Below, in pieces: positions 39,136-48,011 of a stretch of DNA of 64,000 nt. Origin of the DNA: JB111 sp049856175 (lineage in GTDB: Bacteria > Actinomycetota > Actinomycetes > Actinomycetales > Actinomycetaceae). Under the pieces are notes generated by a model. The model saw only the letters and a list, made by a program, of their open reading frames with translations, was not told the DNA's origin and searched no databases. The first letter of the stretch is position 1, and the number at the start of each line of letters is the position of its first letter. The stretch lies in NCBI RefSeq assembly GCF_049856175.1, contig NZ_JBNDNA010000004.1, forward strand, positions 190,964 through 254,963. Direction: 5' to 3'. The position numbers and the translations under genes were made by a program.

Positions 39136-40431
39136 TCAGCCGACGGGCGGCGGCACGACGAAGGGGCCGGTCACGCGGCCGGCGGTGAAGTCTCGCGCGC
39201 GGGCCAACCAGGCCTCCGCGGTGACGAGCCGCCCCTCGGCGTCGGCCCGCCACCTCCCGTCGGCCCGCTTGGCCCCCGCCACCAGCGACAGGGTGACGCC
39301 GGCGGCCCGGGTGCAGACCTGGACGGGATCGACCATCTGCTCGCAGAGCTGCGTCCAGCGCGCGAGCACGTGCGGGACCGCCGGGTACCGGTCGGGCGCG
39401 AGGTGGACGAGGACCGAGACGTGGCCCAGCAGGCAGGCGAGGTCGTCGCTGCGGTGGCCGGGCCCGAGAGAGTCGACGTCGAGCAGGCTCGAGACCGCGG
39501 TGATCCCCTCCCGGGGGTCCATGAGCACGTTGGCCTCGTAGAAGTCCCCGTGCACGGGCACGACGGGCTGCGGCGGACCGGCGTGGAGGAGCTGGTCGAT
39601 ACCGGCGGCGAGCGCCCTCGTGCGCGCCTCGGCCTCGGGGACGACGGTCGCCGCCGCGTGGGCGTAGTGGTTCGCCCGCTCGGACCAGGCCGAGCGGCGG
39701 GCCAGCTGGAGGGCCGCGGGCGGCAGGGTGTCGAGCGTGCGCACGAGGGCGTGCAGCACGGCGTCGGTCTCGTGCCCCGGACCGCGGTGCAGCACGCGCG
39801 CGAGCGACTCCCCCTGCCCCTCGGCGAGGACGGCGAGCCCGGCCGGCTCCTCCGCGACCACCGCCGGCGCGGGCACCCCAGCGGAGGTGAGCATCCGGTG
39901 GCGCCCGACGAGGTCCGCGAGCGAGACCGGCCGGACCACCTTGACGTAGTGGACGCGCCCGGAGGCGCCCGTCGCGCGCAGGACCGCGCGGCGCGTGGGT
40001 CGATAGGCGACGAGCTCGAGCGTGACCTGCTCACCGAGCCGCTGGGACATCTTCGCGGAGTCGCACGCGGTGGCCAGCGCGGGCAGCTCCGGGTCGGCCG
40101 GGTGCCGCCACAGGTGGACCACCGGGCCACGGCCGTCCGGCGGCTCGAGACGGACGAGCCCGGGCCCCGCCGCGCGGGTGAGACGTGCGGTGGTCGCGCA
40201 CAGGTACTCCTCCGTGCGCTTGCGCGACCCGTCGGCGGCGGTCCGCTCGACCGTGGCGGTGTAGCCGACCGTCACGCCCGCGCCCGGGCGGTGGTGGACG
40301 GTGTGCACGGCCCACTCCACGAGCCTGCCGTCGTCGGGCACGAGGGCGGACGTGAGGACGTCACCGGCGTCGGGCCCCGTCAGCAGGGCGACGTCGGCCG
40401 GCTCCCTCATCGCCGCCGCCGAGATGCTCAT
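39136..40431 (-). CDS. APH-family (aminoglycoside phosphotransferase fold) kinase
   Basis: A 431-residue small-molecule kinase-fold protein. The C-terminal lobe has the Brenner motif with catalytic Asp296 and Asn301 (VHGDFYEANVLM) and the metal-binding Asp318/Asp320 (SLLDVDSLG). The N-terminal ~150 residues are divergent. Members of this fold phosphorylate antibiotics, choline, maltose or other metabolites; nothing here fixes the substrate. It diverges from the deaminase-family gene at 40529 and stands alone. Resistance should not be assumed. Confidence 0.75.
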   Translation of the reverse strand: MSISAAAMREPADVALLTGPDAGDVLTSALVPDDGRLVEWAVHTVHHRPGAGVTVGYTATVERTAADGSRKRTEEYLCATTARLTRAAGPGLVRLEPPDGRGPVVHLWRHPADPELPALATACDSAKMSQRLGEQVTLELVAYRPTRRAVLRATGASGRVHYVKVVRPVSLADLVGRHRMLTSAGVPAPAVVAEEPAGLAVLAEGQGESLARVLHRGPGHETDAVLHALVRTLDTLPPAALQLARRSAWSERANHYAHAAATVVPEAEARTRALAAGIDQLLHAGPPQPVVPVHGDFYEANVLMDPREGITAVSSLLDVDSLGPGHRSDDLACLLGHVSVLVHLAPDRYPAVPHVLARWTQLCEQMVDPVQVCTRAAGVTLSLVAGAKRADGRWRADAEGRLVTAEAWLARARDFTAGRVTGPFVVPPPVG

Positions 40432-40528
40432 GACGAAATAAGATCACACGCGCGCGGCCCGTGCGCCATCGAGGCGCCCGAGCCGCTCCCGGCCCGCGTC
40501 CGACCCCCTGTCCTGGCATGATGTCCCG

Positions 40529-41551
40529 ATGCGCGACCTGGGCCGGCTCCCCAAGGCCCACCTGCACCTGCACTTCACCGGCTCCATGCGCGTGTCCACG
40601 CTGCTCGACCTCGCCGAGGACGAGGGCGTCCGGCTCCCCGCGAACCTCACGGACGACGTCGCGCTGCGCGTCCCCGCCGACAAGCGCGGCTGGTTCCGGT
40701 TCCAGCGGTCCTACGACACCGCGCGCGCCGTCGTCCGGTCCGAGGCCGCGATGCGCCGGATCGTCGCGGAGGCCGCCGCCGACGACGCCGCCGAGGGCTC
40801 GCGCAGGCTGGAGATCCAGGTCGACCCCACGAGCTACGCCCCGTACGTGGGCGGTCTCACGCCCGCCCTCGAGATCGTGCTCGACGAGGCCGCCGCGGCG
40901 TCCCGGGCGACGGGCGTCCAGGTGGCCGTCATCGTCGCCGCGTCCCGCACCCGGCACCCGCTCGACGCCCGCACGCTGGCCCGTCTCGCGGCCCTCCACG
41001 CGGGGGACGGCCCGGGTCAGGTCGTCGGGTTCGGCCTGAGCAACGACGAGCGCCGCGGCACGACCTCCGACTGGGCGGCGGCCTTCCGCATCGCCCGCCA
41101 GGCCGGTCTCGCGGCGATGCCGCACGGCGGCGAGCTCCTCGGGCCCGACCACGTGGCCGACGTCGTCACGCACCTGCGGCCCGACCGGCTCGGGCACGGC
41201 GTGCGGCTCGCCGAGTCCCCCGACCTCCTCGCCCGGGTGGTCGACGCGGGGATCGCCCTCGAGGTGTGCCCCGCCTCCAACGTCTCGCTCGGGGTGTACC
41301 CGACCGCCGCCGACGTGCCGCTGCGGAGCCTGCTCGACTCCGGCGCCACGCTGGCTCTCGGTGCCGACGACCCCCTGCTGTTCCTCTCCCGCCTCACCGA
41401 CCAGTACGTCGCCGCCCGCGAGGTCCACGGCCTCGGCGACGCCGAGATCGCCGGCCTCGCCAAGGGCTCGCTGCGCGCGTCCCGGGCCCACCGTCGCGAC
41501 GTCGCACGCTGGGTCGCCGAGGTCGACGAGTGGCTCGCGGAGCCCGCGTGA
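40529..41551 (+). CDS. Adenosine deaminase-family amidohydrolase
   Basis: A 340-residue metal-dependent deaminase. Metal ligands His13 and His15 (AHLHLHFTGS), His199 with catalytic Glu202 (PHGGE), the RLGHGVRL motif, and Asp280/Asp281 (GADDP) match the family. The first loop reads HFTG where classical enzymes have HLDG or HLEG, so the purine specificity is uncertain; adenine, adenosine and modified purines are all possible. Two hydrolase genes follow with four-base overlaps. Confidence 0.88.
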   Translation: MRDLGRLPKAHLHLHFTGSMRVSTLLDLAEDEGVRLPANLTDDVALRVPADKRGWFRFQRSYDTARAVVRSEAAMRRIVAEAAADDAAEGSRRLEIQVDPTSYAPYVGGLTPALEIVLDEAAAASRATGVQVAVIVAASRTRHPLDARTLARLAALHAGDGPGQVVGFGLSNDERRGTTSDWAAAFRIARQAGLAAMPHGGELLGPDHVADVVTHLRPDRLGHGVRLAESPDLLARVVDAGIALEVCPASNVSLGVYPTAADVPLRSLLDSGATLALGADDPLLFLSRLTDQYVAAREVHGLGDAEIAGLAKGSLRASRAHRRDVARWVAEVDEWLAEPA

Positions 41552-42534
41552 CCGCTCGACTGCGGTGGTGGCGACGCCTCACGCTCGCCGTCGCCGACCT
41601 CGTCTCGCCGCCCGCCGGCCGGCAGGTGCGGCTGCGTCCCGGGTCGCGGCGCACGGTCGCCCGGCTCTCGCGCACCGCCACGTCGATGCGGCTCCTCGAC
41701 GGGACGTTCGTCCGCGTCCATCGCGTCGGCGCACCCGGCGCCGGCGCCGAGCACGAGAACCCCGACGTCCCCGGCGACGGCCGGGTGACGTTCGTGCTCC
41801 TGCACGGCGTGGGACTCTCCTCGATCTACCTGCTTCCGCTGGCCGAGGACCTCGCGGAGCACGGCGAGGTCCTCCTCGTCGACCTGCCCGGCTTCGGCGA
41901 CGTCCCGCCGCCGGCGACGACGCTCGGCATCGCCGGCCTCGCCGAGGTCGTCGAGGACGTGCTGGCCGCCGGCGGGGTGCACGACCCGGTCCTCGTCGGC
42001 CACTCGATGGGCGCCCAGGTCGCGGTGGAGATGATGGCCCGGCAGCCGGACGCCCTGCGCCGGGCCGTGCTCGTAGCGCCGCCCGTCAACGCCGCGGAGC
42101 GCCGCCCGCTCACCCAGCTGTGGCGGTACCTGCAGTCGGCGGTCCACGAGACGCACCGGCTCCGGCTGCTCGCCACCCGCTCCTACCTCACGGCGACCAC
42201 CCGCTGGGTGGCGGACATCCTGCCCGAGGTGATGGGCTACCGGATCGAGGACCGGCTCGCGCTCGCGGGACCGTCGGCACGGGTGACGATCCTGCACGGT
42301 GAGCACGACCGCCTCGTGCCCGAGACCTGGGCCGGGGAGCTCGCCGGGCGCGTGCGGAGCTGCACGGTGGCACTCGTCCCGGGTGCGGCACACTCGGTGG
42401 TCGTCGAGGACCACCCTGCCGTCGTACGCGCCGCCCTGACCCACCTCGCCGACGACGAACGGCACGGGCCGGGCTCCGCCGTCCCGCCCGGCTCCCCCTC
42501 CGACGACGGGCACGGCCTGTCCGACGGGCCGTGA
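41548..42534 (+). CDS. Alpha/beta-fold hydrolase
   Basis: A 328-residue serine hydrolase. The nucleophile elbow is GHSMG with Ser153, the acid is Asp254 (EHDRLVP) and the base is His282 (GAAHSVV); the oxyanion loop is LLHGVGLSS. A basic N-terminal segment of about 65 residues precedes the fold. The GTG overlaps the deaminase stop (GTGA). The C-terminus is a Pro/Gly/Ser-rich tail. The substrate is unknown. Confidence 0.85.
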   Translation: MTARLRWWRRLTLAVADLVSPPAGRQVRLRPGSRRTVARLSRTATSMRLLDGTFVRVHRVGAPGAGAEHENPDVPGDGRVTFVLLHGVGLSSIYLLPLAEDLAEHGEVLLVDLPGFGDVPPPATTLGIAGLAEVVEDVLAAGGVHDPVLVGHSMGAQVAVEMMARQPDALRRAVLVAPPVNAAERRPLTQLWRYLQSAVHETHRLRLLATRSYLTATTRWVADILPEVMGYRIEDRLALAGPSARVTILHGEHDRLVPETWAGELAGRVRSCTVALVPGAAHSVVVEDHPAVVRAALTHLADDERHGPGSAVPPGSPSDDGHGLSDGP

Positions 42535-43310
42535 CGCGGCGGCGGCACCCTCGGACCGGGGAGCACCTGCGGCGCGCCGCGGAGCTTGCCACCCGGCCGC
42601 TCGCGCACGGCCTGGACTACGCGTGGGTGGCCGCGACCGCGGCGACCTCCGCGCGCGGCATGCTCAGGCGCGACGGCTGGCGCCCGGCCCTGCACGCCTC
42701 CCCCGACGGCGTCGACGACGCCGGTGCCGCCCCCGTCATCCTTCTTCCCGGGGTCTACGAGTCGTGGCACATGCTGGCCCGGGTCGGGCGCGCGCTGGCC
42801 GGTGCGCGGCACCCGGTGGGCGTCGTCCCGGACCTCGGCCTCAACGCCCGCACCGTGGCCGACGGCGCGGCCGCCACGACCGCGTTCCTGGCCGGGCTCG
42901 ACCTCACCGGGGTGGTGCTCGTCGCCCACAGCAAGGGCGGGCTCGTCGGCAAGGCGGCGATGCTCGGGCCCGAGGGGCACCGGGTGGCGGGGATGGTCGC
43001 GATCGCCACGCCGTGGCGCGGCTCGAGGTGGGCGCAGGCGTTCCCGCCGCGCTCCGTCGTCGGCGGCCTGCGGCCCTCGGCGCCGGACCTCGTGAGCCTC
43101 GCCCGCCGCACGGAGGTCGACGCGCGGATCGTCTCCCTCGCCCCCGCGTGGGATCCGCACGTGCCGGGTGGCTCGTACCTGCATGGGGCGACGAACGTCC
43201 GACTGGCCGAGCGCGGGCACTTCCGCCCGCTCGGGTCCCCGGCGGTCCACGCCCTCGTCGCCCGGCACGTGGCCCGGCTGTCCGGGCGCCCCGCCGCGCG
43301 CCCGGACTGA
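42531..43310 (+). CDS. Lipase-like alpha/beta hydrolase
   Basis: A 259-residue protein with LLPGVYESW as oxyanion loop and HSKGG as nucleophile elbow (Ser134). The layout (GLVGKAAML, ATPWRGSRWA) resembles lipases of the PGAP1/acetyltransferase-hydrolase group. The Asp and His of the triad are not clear by eye; GHFRPLGSPAVHALV near the end probably holds the His. The GTG overlaps the previous stop (GTGA), so all three genes are coupled. Confidence 0.8.
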   Translation: MTRRRHPRTGEHLRRAAELATRPLAHGLDYAWVAATAATSARGMLRRDGWRPALHASPDGVDDAGAAPVILLPGVYESWHMLARVGRALAGARHPVGVVPDLGLNARTVADGAAATTAFLAGLDLTGVVLVAHSKGGLVGKAAMLGPEGHRVAGMVAIATPWRGSRWAQAFPPRSVVGGLRPSAPDLVSLARRTEVDARIVSLAPAWDPHVPGGSYLHGATNVRLAERGHFRPLGSPAVHALVARHVARLSGRPAARPD

Positions 43311-43341
43311 CCAGGTCCGCGGACGAGCGTAGGCCGGGCCG

Positions 43342-44475
43342 TCAGGCCGCTCGCCGCAGCTTCCCGCCGCGCCGCTCGCACCGGTCCCGCAGCTGATCGA
43401 GGTCGACGCCCGGGTCCAGCTCGCGGGCGTTGAGGACCACGTCGAGCGGGCCCGCCGAGGCTCCCGCGTACTCGGTGAGCGCCCAGTCGATCGCCCCGAG
43501 GATCGTGGAGTGGGGATTCCCGAACACGCCCCCGCCGATGAGCGTGAGCACCACGCGACGCCGCCCGGTGGCGGCCGCCGCGAGCAGCGTCCCCAGGTAG
43601 GCGGCACGCAGCAGCGTCCGGGCGACGTCGAGCAGCGCACCGGTCGGCGGACGGCCGTCGCCGTAGAGGCCGGAGGCGAGCGTGGAGGTGCACACCTGCG
43701 CGATGCGCGTCCCTGGGGGCACCGACCCACGCCAGCTCGCGCCGAGAGCCACCTCGACGTCGTCGTGCACGCCGACCCGGATGTCCTCACGGCGCTCCGC
43801 GAGCGCACGGACCACGGCGTCGACGTCGGCCAGGTCACCTGGCCGCAGGTATCCGCCGACGGCGCGACCGATGCGCGCGGGCAGCGCGTCGGCGAGAAGC
43901 TCGACCTGACGGTCGTCCGTCTGAACGAAGGTGCCGCCGGCGCCGTCCGGGGCGGCGTGGTGCCGCAGGAGGGCACCGGGGAAGGCCCCGATCGCGGCGC
44001 GGGGGCCCTGCGTGGGGTCGGAGAGGTACTCGGGGACCGGGACGAGCCTCGGTGACGGGGCCTCGAGGCAGTTGAGCTGGGAGGCGACCTGGAACAGCGT
44101 GTCCCGCGCGGCGAACGCCTGCAACGCACCGATGTCCGTGAGCGGGTGGGCGCCGACGAGCACCGAGAGGGTCGCTCCGGCCGGAGCGTCCCCCGGATCG
44201 TCCGTCGGTGCCGCGGCGGCGGCAGCGCGCAGCTCGGCGAGGGTCGGCGTGGTGAACCGGCCGGCCCGCCAGGTGCGGGGCCCGACGACGAGGTCGTACC
44301 CGCCGTCGGGTGTCCGCCGCAGCGAGGCGCTGCCGTCTCGCAACGCACGGTCGGCCCGGCCGACCACATCGGCGTCGCCCCGACCGAGCGTGGCGGCCAC
44401 GGCTGTGCCAGCGGCTTCGATCTCCGCCCGTGTGCCGCGCAGGAGGGTGTCAAGGAGGTCGGGGACGGCGGTCAC
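43342..44475 (-). CDS. Conserved protein of unknown function, possible macro/PARG-like fold
   Basis: A 377-residue protein I cannot name. An N-terminal ~100-residue Ala-rich part is followed by FQVASQLNCLEAPSP (starting at residue 128), LSDPTQGPRAAIGAFPGALL, a region with the conserved-looking RREDIRVGVHDDVEV, and VVLTLIGGGVFGNPHSTILG (GGGVFGNP at 314-321) before AIDWAL. The last motif resembles the phosphate-binding loop of macro and PARG-type domains, which is inference. The GTG follows GGAGG. It lies just downstream of murB on the same strand. Confidence 0.7.
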   Translation of the reverse strand: MTAVPDLLDTLLRGTRAEIEAAGTAVAATLGRGDADVVGRADRALRDGSASLRRTPDGGYDLVVGPRTWRAGRFTTPTLAELRAAAAAAPTDDPGDAPAGATLSVLVGAHPLTDIGALQAFAARDTLFQVASQLNCLEAPSPRLVPVPEYLSDPTQGPRAAIGAFPGALLRHHAAPDGAGGTFVQTDDRQVELLADALPARIGRAVGGYLRPGDLADVDAVVRALAERREDIRVGVHDDVEVALGASWRGSVPPGTRIAQVCTSTLASGLYGDGRPPTGALLDVARTLLRAAYLGTLLAAAATGRRRVVLTLIGGGVFGNPHSTILGAIDWALTEYAGASAGPLDVVLNARELDPGVDLDQLRDRCERRGGKLRRAA

Positions 44476-44540
44476 GGGTGCCTCCGGGGCAGACGTTCGG
44501 GCGGGAAGGGGGCCAGTGGTGGGCTCGGGCGCGGAGCAGG

Positions 44541-45737
44541 TCAGAGCTCGACGCCGAGGAGCACCGGTTCGGGGACGAGCTCGACCCCGTAGGCCGCCCG
44601 CACGCCGTCGCGGACCTCGCGGGCGAGCGCGACGACGTCGGACGCCCGCGCGCCGCCCCGGTTGGTCAGGGCGAGCGCGTGCCGGCTGGAGATCGCCGCC
44701 GGTCCGGGCATGCCGTGCCCCTTGTGGAACCCGGCATGGTCGATGAGCCAGGCGGCCGAGGTCTTCACCCACGTCGCGCCCGACCCGTCCGGCGCGGGCG
44801 CGTCGAACCGCGGCGCGGCCTGCGGCAGCTCCGCGGCCCGGTCGGGCGGCAGGATCGGGTTGGTGAAGAAGGACCCGGCGGACCAGGTGTCGTGGTCATC
44901 GGCCTCCAGCACCATGCCCTTGCCGCGGCGCAGCTCGAGCACGGCGGCACGGACGTCGGTCGAGGGGGCACGCTGCCCGATCTCGACGCCGAGCGTGCGG
45001 GCGAGCTCGGCGTACCGCACGGGCGCGGACATCACGCTCGCCGGGGTCTGGAAGGAGACCGACAGGACGACCCAGCGACCGGTCGGGCCCCAGGTGCGGC
45101 CTCCCCCGGCGCCGGTGTCGGTGAGGGAACGCTTGAGGACCGAGGTGCGGTAGCCCAGGCCGAGGTCCATGAGGGCGAGCGTGCGCGGCCGCCCCGCGAG
45201 GCGGTCCCACGCCCGCACGTGCGAGAGCACGCCCGCGACCTCCTGCCCGTAGGCGCCCACGTTCTGCACGGGGGTCGCCCCGGTGGAGCCGGGGATCCCG
45301 GACAGGGCCTCGAGGCCCGAGGCACCGTCGGCCACCGCGCGGGCCACGACGTCGTCCCACACGGCGCCGGCCGGCGCCGTGAACTGCCCGCCGCCGCACC
45401 CCTGGACGCTGTCCACGTCGAGCTCACGGCGCGTGTCGCGCACGACGATCCCGTCGAACCCGGCGTCGCCGACGAGCAGGTTGGAGCCGCCGCCCAGCAC
45501 GAGCAGCGGTGTCCCGTCCGCGTCGGCCGCCCGCACCGCGTCGACGATCTCGGCCTCGGACCCGGCGTCGACGAGCGTCCCGATCGGGCCGCCGACCCGC
45601 AGGGTGGTCGCCTCGGCGAACGTGGTCGGCGCGATCGCGTCGGCCCCCGGCGTGGGGCCGGGGGGTGTCGCCGTGGCCGGCGGCGTCGTCGTGCCCGCGG
45701 CCGTCGGGCCGGCGCCGCGCCCGCGAACCTCGCTCAC
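44541..45737 (-). CDS. murB: UDP-N-acetylmuramate dehydrogenase
   Basis: Reduces UDP-GlcNAc-enolpyruvate to UDP-MurNAc with NADPH and FAD, a peptidoglycan precursor step. The 398-residue product has the FAD motif LGGGSNLLVGDAGFDG, GIPGSTGATPVQNVGAYGQE, the proton-donor region SAGSFFTNP and the late HALALTNRGGA. An N-terminal Pro/Thr-rich extension of about 30 residues is extra. The GTG overlaps the stop of the MaoC gene upstream (GTGA). Confidence 0.96.
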   Translation of the reverse strand: MSEVRGRGAGPTAAGTTTPPATATPPGPTPGADAIAPTTFAEATTLRVGGPIGTLVDAGSEAEIVDAVRAADADGTPLLVLGGGSNLLVGDAGFDGIVVRDTRRELDVDSVQGCGGGQFTAPAGAVWDDVVARAVADGASGLEALSGIPGSTGATPVQNVGAYGQEVAGVLSHVRAWDRLAGRPRTLALMDLGLGYRTSVLKRSLTDTGAGGGRTWGPTGRWVVLSVSFQTPASVMSAPVRYAELARTLGVEIGQRAPSTDVRAAVLELRRGKGMVLEADDHDTWSAGSFFTNPILPPDRAAELPQAAPRFDAPAPDGSGATWVKTSAAWLIDHAGFHKGHGMPGPAAISSRHALALTNRGGARASDVVALAREVRDGVRAAYGVELVPEPVLLGVEL

Positions 45738-46162
45738 ACGGACCTCGCGAGGTCGACGAGCACGCGGGCGCGCGTGAGGACGGCGACCCCCTCGTGGCGC
45801 ACGTCGACGTCGACTCGCACCGTTGTGCCCTCGACCTGGCCGGCTACGCCCGTCACCTCGAGCTCTGTCCCGCCGCCCGCCGGGACCACGACGGGGCGGG
45901 CGAACCGCGTCTGGACGTCGAGGACGGCTCCCGGGCCGCCCGCCCAGGTCTCGACGAGCGCGGCGGCGATGCCGAGCGTGGCCATCCCGTGCGCGATGAC
46001 GCCGGGCAGGTCGACGGACGCTGCCACGGCGTCGTCGTGGTGGATGGGGTTGAAGTCCCCCGACGCGCCGGCGTAGCGGACCAGGGTGGTGCGGGTGACC
46101 GGCACGGTCTCCCGCAGGACCTCCTCGCCGACCTCGGGCACGGGGCGGGGCGCGGCGCTCAT
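45734..46162 (-). CDS. MaoC-family (R)-hydratase/dehydratase
   Basis: A 142-residue hotdog-fold protein with the hydratase-2 signature YAGASGDFNPIHHDDAVAAS holding the catalytic Asp and His. It overlaps the next upstream dehydratase (ATGA). The pair mirrors the HadA-HadB order near rpmG in mycobacteria, where they form a heterodimer in fatty-acid elongation. The organism need not make mycolic acids, so the role is probably general acyl dehydration. Confidence 0.88.
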   Translation of the reverse strand: MSAAPRPVPEVGEEVLRETVPVTRTTLVRYAGASGDFNPIHHDDAVAASVDLPGVIAHGMATLGIAAALVETWAGGPGAVLDVQTRFARPVVVPAGGGTELEVTGVAGQVEGTTVRVDVDVRHEGVAVLTRARVLVDLARSV

Positions 46163-46632
46163 GCGTCGCCCCGCACGGCGAGGGTGGACGTGACGGTGGC
46201 GACGGGGGCCTCGGTGCCCGCCTCGGCGATCTCGGCCCGGGTCGTCACGAGCGTGAGGGCCCCGCGGGCGAGGATCCGTTCGACGAGGACGCTGGTCCGC
46301 AGCCGGTCCCCCGCGACGATCGGCCGGTGGTGGGTGATCCGCTCGTCGGCGTGGACCACGCGGGAGAAGTCGATGCCCGACTCCGGGGACGCGACGTAGG
46401 ACTGCTCGGCGCGCTGCGCGAGCACGACCGCGAAGGTCGGCGGTGCCACGACGCCCGCGTAGCCGGCGGCGCGGGCCGCCTCGTCATCGGTGTGCAGCGG
46501 GTGCGTCGCACCGGTCGCCTCGGCCATCTCGACGATCTTCGCCTCGGACACGACGTAGGTCTCGGTCGGGGCATAGGTGCGCCCCGCGAGCGTCGGGTCG
46601 ACGCCGGCGGGGCGCGGTGGGGTCTCGGTCAT
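46159..46632 (-). CDS. FAS1-type dehydratase / MaoC-like partner subunit
   Basis: A 157-residue hotdog-fold protein starting MTETPPRPAGVDPTLAGRTY. It lacks the Asp-x-x-x-His signature of its neighbour but has THPLHTDDEAARAAGYAGVV and VVAPPTFAVV, as in HadA/HadC. It is likely the non-catalytic or second half of a dimer with the product of 45734-46162. Confidence 0.83.
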   Translation of the reverse strand: MTETPPRPAGVDPTLAGRTYAPTETYVVSEAKIVEMAEATGATHPLHTDDEAARAAGYAGVVAPPTFAVVLAQRAEQSYVASPESGIDFSRVVHADERITHHRPIVAGDRLRTSVLVERILARGALTLVTTRAEIAEAGTEAPVATVTSTLAVRGDA

Positions 46633-46675
46633 CCATCCAGGTTAGCCGCGGGCGGTGACGTCGTCCCCCCAGGGA

Positions 46676-46846
46676 TCAGCGGGTCTCGCGGTGACCGGTC
46701 TTCGTGTTGCAGCGCGGGCAGAACTTCTGCAGCTCGAGGCGGTCCGGGGTGTTCCGCTTGTTCTTCTTGGTGATGTAGTTCCGGCCCTTGCAGTTCTCGC
46801 AGGCCAGGGTGATCTTGGGGCGGATGTCCGCCGACTTGGTGGCCAT
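46676..46846 (-). CDS. rpmG: 50S ribosomal protein L33
   Basis: A 56-residue ribosomal protein with the zinc ribbon CENC ... CPRC (ITLACENCKGRNYITKKNKR), the zinc-binding form. It starts MATKSADIRPK and ends GHRETR. It lies directly after tRNA-Met, as is usual in actinobacteria. Confidence 0.96.
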   Translation of the reverse strand: MATKSADIRPKITLACENCKGRNYITKKNKRNTPDRLELQKFCPRCNTKTGHRETR

Positions 46847-46902
46847 GATGTCCTCGTTCCTGTCGCTGAGCCCACCACCGCCGATGTGCGGTGCGGGCGC
46901 GG

Positions 46903-46976
46903 TAGCGGGAGGGGGGCTCGAACCCCCGACCTCACGATTATGAGTCGTGCGCTCTGACCAGCTGAGCTACCCCGCC
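46903..46976 (-). tRNA. tRNA-Met (CAT anticodon)
   Basis: 74 bases; acceptor GGCGGGG pairs with TCCCGCT through two G-T pairs. Anticodon CAT lies at 46942-46940. GGCGGGGTAGCTCAG matches the elongator Met tRNA of actinobacteria, and the first acceptor pair is present, unlike initiator tRNA. The CCA end is not encoded. Confidence 0.95.
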
Positions 46977-47029
46977 ACGCGGCCACGAACGGCGTCCACG
47001 CGCGGGCGCAGGCTGTATCCGTGAACCAG

Positions 47030-47102
47030 AGCCCCGAAAGGGAATCGAACCCTTGACCTTCTCCTTACCATGGAGACGCTCTGCCGACTGAGCTATCGGG
47101 GC
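47030..47102 (-). tRNA. tRNA-Thr (GGT anticodon)
   Basis: 73 bases with perfect acceptor GCCCCGA/TCGGGGC, T-loop GGTTCGATTCC and anticodon GGT at 47069-47067. It is 53 bases upstream of tRNA-Met and probably cotranscribed. Confidence 0.96.
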
Positions 47103-47245
47103 GTGCCCGACGACAAGCTCATCGAGGCAGCGCGGACGAGCCTACAACGCGGCGACGGCGCCGGGCCAACCACGAGGGCCCGGGCACGCGGTGAGTGTGC
47201 TCACAGGCCCCGCTCACCGGCGTCGCCGCGCCGCACGACGACGAA

Positions 47246-47271
47246 GGCCGGACCCGCATGCGGGTCCGGCC
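47246..47271 (-). terminator. Palindromic hairpin after tRNA-Tyr
   Basis: A perfect 26-base palindrome five bases past the 3' end of tRNA-Tyr, a likely intrinsic terminator that separates it from tRNA-Thr. Confidence 0.65.
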
Positions 47272-47276
47272 GGTCG

Positions 47277-47357
47277 TGGCGAGTGCAGGATTCGAACCTG
47301 CGAAGCTTGCGCGGCTGATTTACAGTCAGCTCCCTTTGGCCGCTCGGGCAACTCGCC
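47277..47357 (-). tRNA. tRNA-Tyr (GTA anticodon)
   Basis: 81 bases with a long variable arm (class II), acceptor GGCGAGT/ACTCGCC and anticodon GTA at 47323-47321 in the loop CTGTAAA. No other stable tRNA fold fits. Confidence 0.96.
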
Positions 47358-47483
47358 GGGCATCCCTCAACGGGTGCGGATGGCACGATATCAACATCCG
47401 GGCGCAGGTCCGTAGCCACCTGGGCGAGTCCTGCGTCACCCACCGCCCCGCCAGCGGGGCCCGTCTACCAGCCGGAGGCTCAC

Positions 47484-47981
47484 ATGGCCGACTCCTCGTT
47501 CGACATCGTGTCCAAGGTCGACCGCCAGGAGGTCGACAACGCGGTCAACCAGGCACGCAAGGAGATCGGCCAGCGCTACGACTTCCGCGGCGTCGGCGCC
47601 GACGTCACGCTCAAGGGCGATGTCGTGTCGATGGCCGCCAACACGGCCGAGCGCGTGCTCGCGGTCCTCGACGTGCTCGAGACCAAGCTCGTGCGCCGCG
47701 GCGTCTCGCTCAAGGCCCTCGACCTCGGCGAGAAGGAGCCCGTGCAGTCCGGCAAGGAGTTCCGCCTCGCCGGCCCGCTGAAGGAGGGGCTGGACCAGGA
47801 CGTCGCGAAGAAGATCACCAGGCTGATCCGCGACGAGGGGCCCAAGGGCGTGAAGGCCAACATCACCGGTGACGAGATCCGCGTGAGCAGCAAGTCGCGC
47901 GACGACCTCCAGTCCGTCATCGCCCTGCTCAAGCGCGCCGACGACATCGACGCCGCGCTCCAGTACGTCAACTACCGCTGA
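47484..47981 (+). CDS. YajQ family nucleotide-binding protein
   Basis: A 165-residue UPF0234/YajQ protein with two ferredoxin-like domains. MADSSFDIVSKVDRQEVDNA, EIGQRYDFRG, KEPVQSGKEFRLAGPLKEGL and the C-terminal DDLQSVIALLK are typical. Xanthomonas homologues bind cyclic di-GMP; that role here is not shown. GGAGG lies seven bases before the ATG. Confidence 0.95.
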   Translation: MADSSFDIVSKVDRQEVDNAVNQARKEIGQRYDFRGVGADVTLKGDVVSMAANTAERVLAVLDVLETKLVRRGVSLKALDLGEKEPVQSGKEFRLAGPLKEGLDQDVAKKITRLIRDEGPKGVKANITGDEIRVSSKSRDDLQSVIALLKRADDIDAALQYVNYR

Positions 47982-48011
47982 CCCGGGCAGAACCCCGCCG
48001 AGCAGCCCCGG

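Noticed and set aside
39136..40431. An aminoglycoside resistance gene
   Set aside because: The APH fold is shared by many metabolic kinases, and no resistance-gene context or close motif match is visible.
46903..46976. CAT-anticodon tRNA as initiator tRNA or tRNA-Ile2
   Set aside because: The first acceptor position can pair (G-T), unlike initiator tRNA. The 5' half matches the elongator Met tRNA of actinobacteria.
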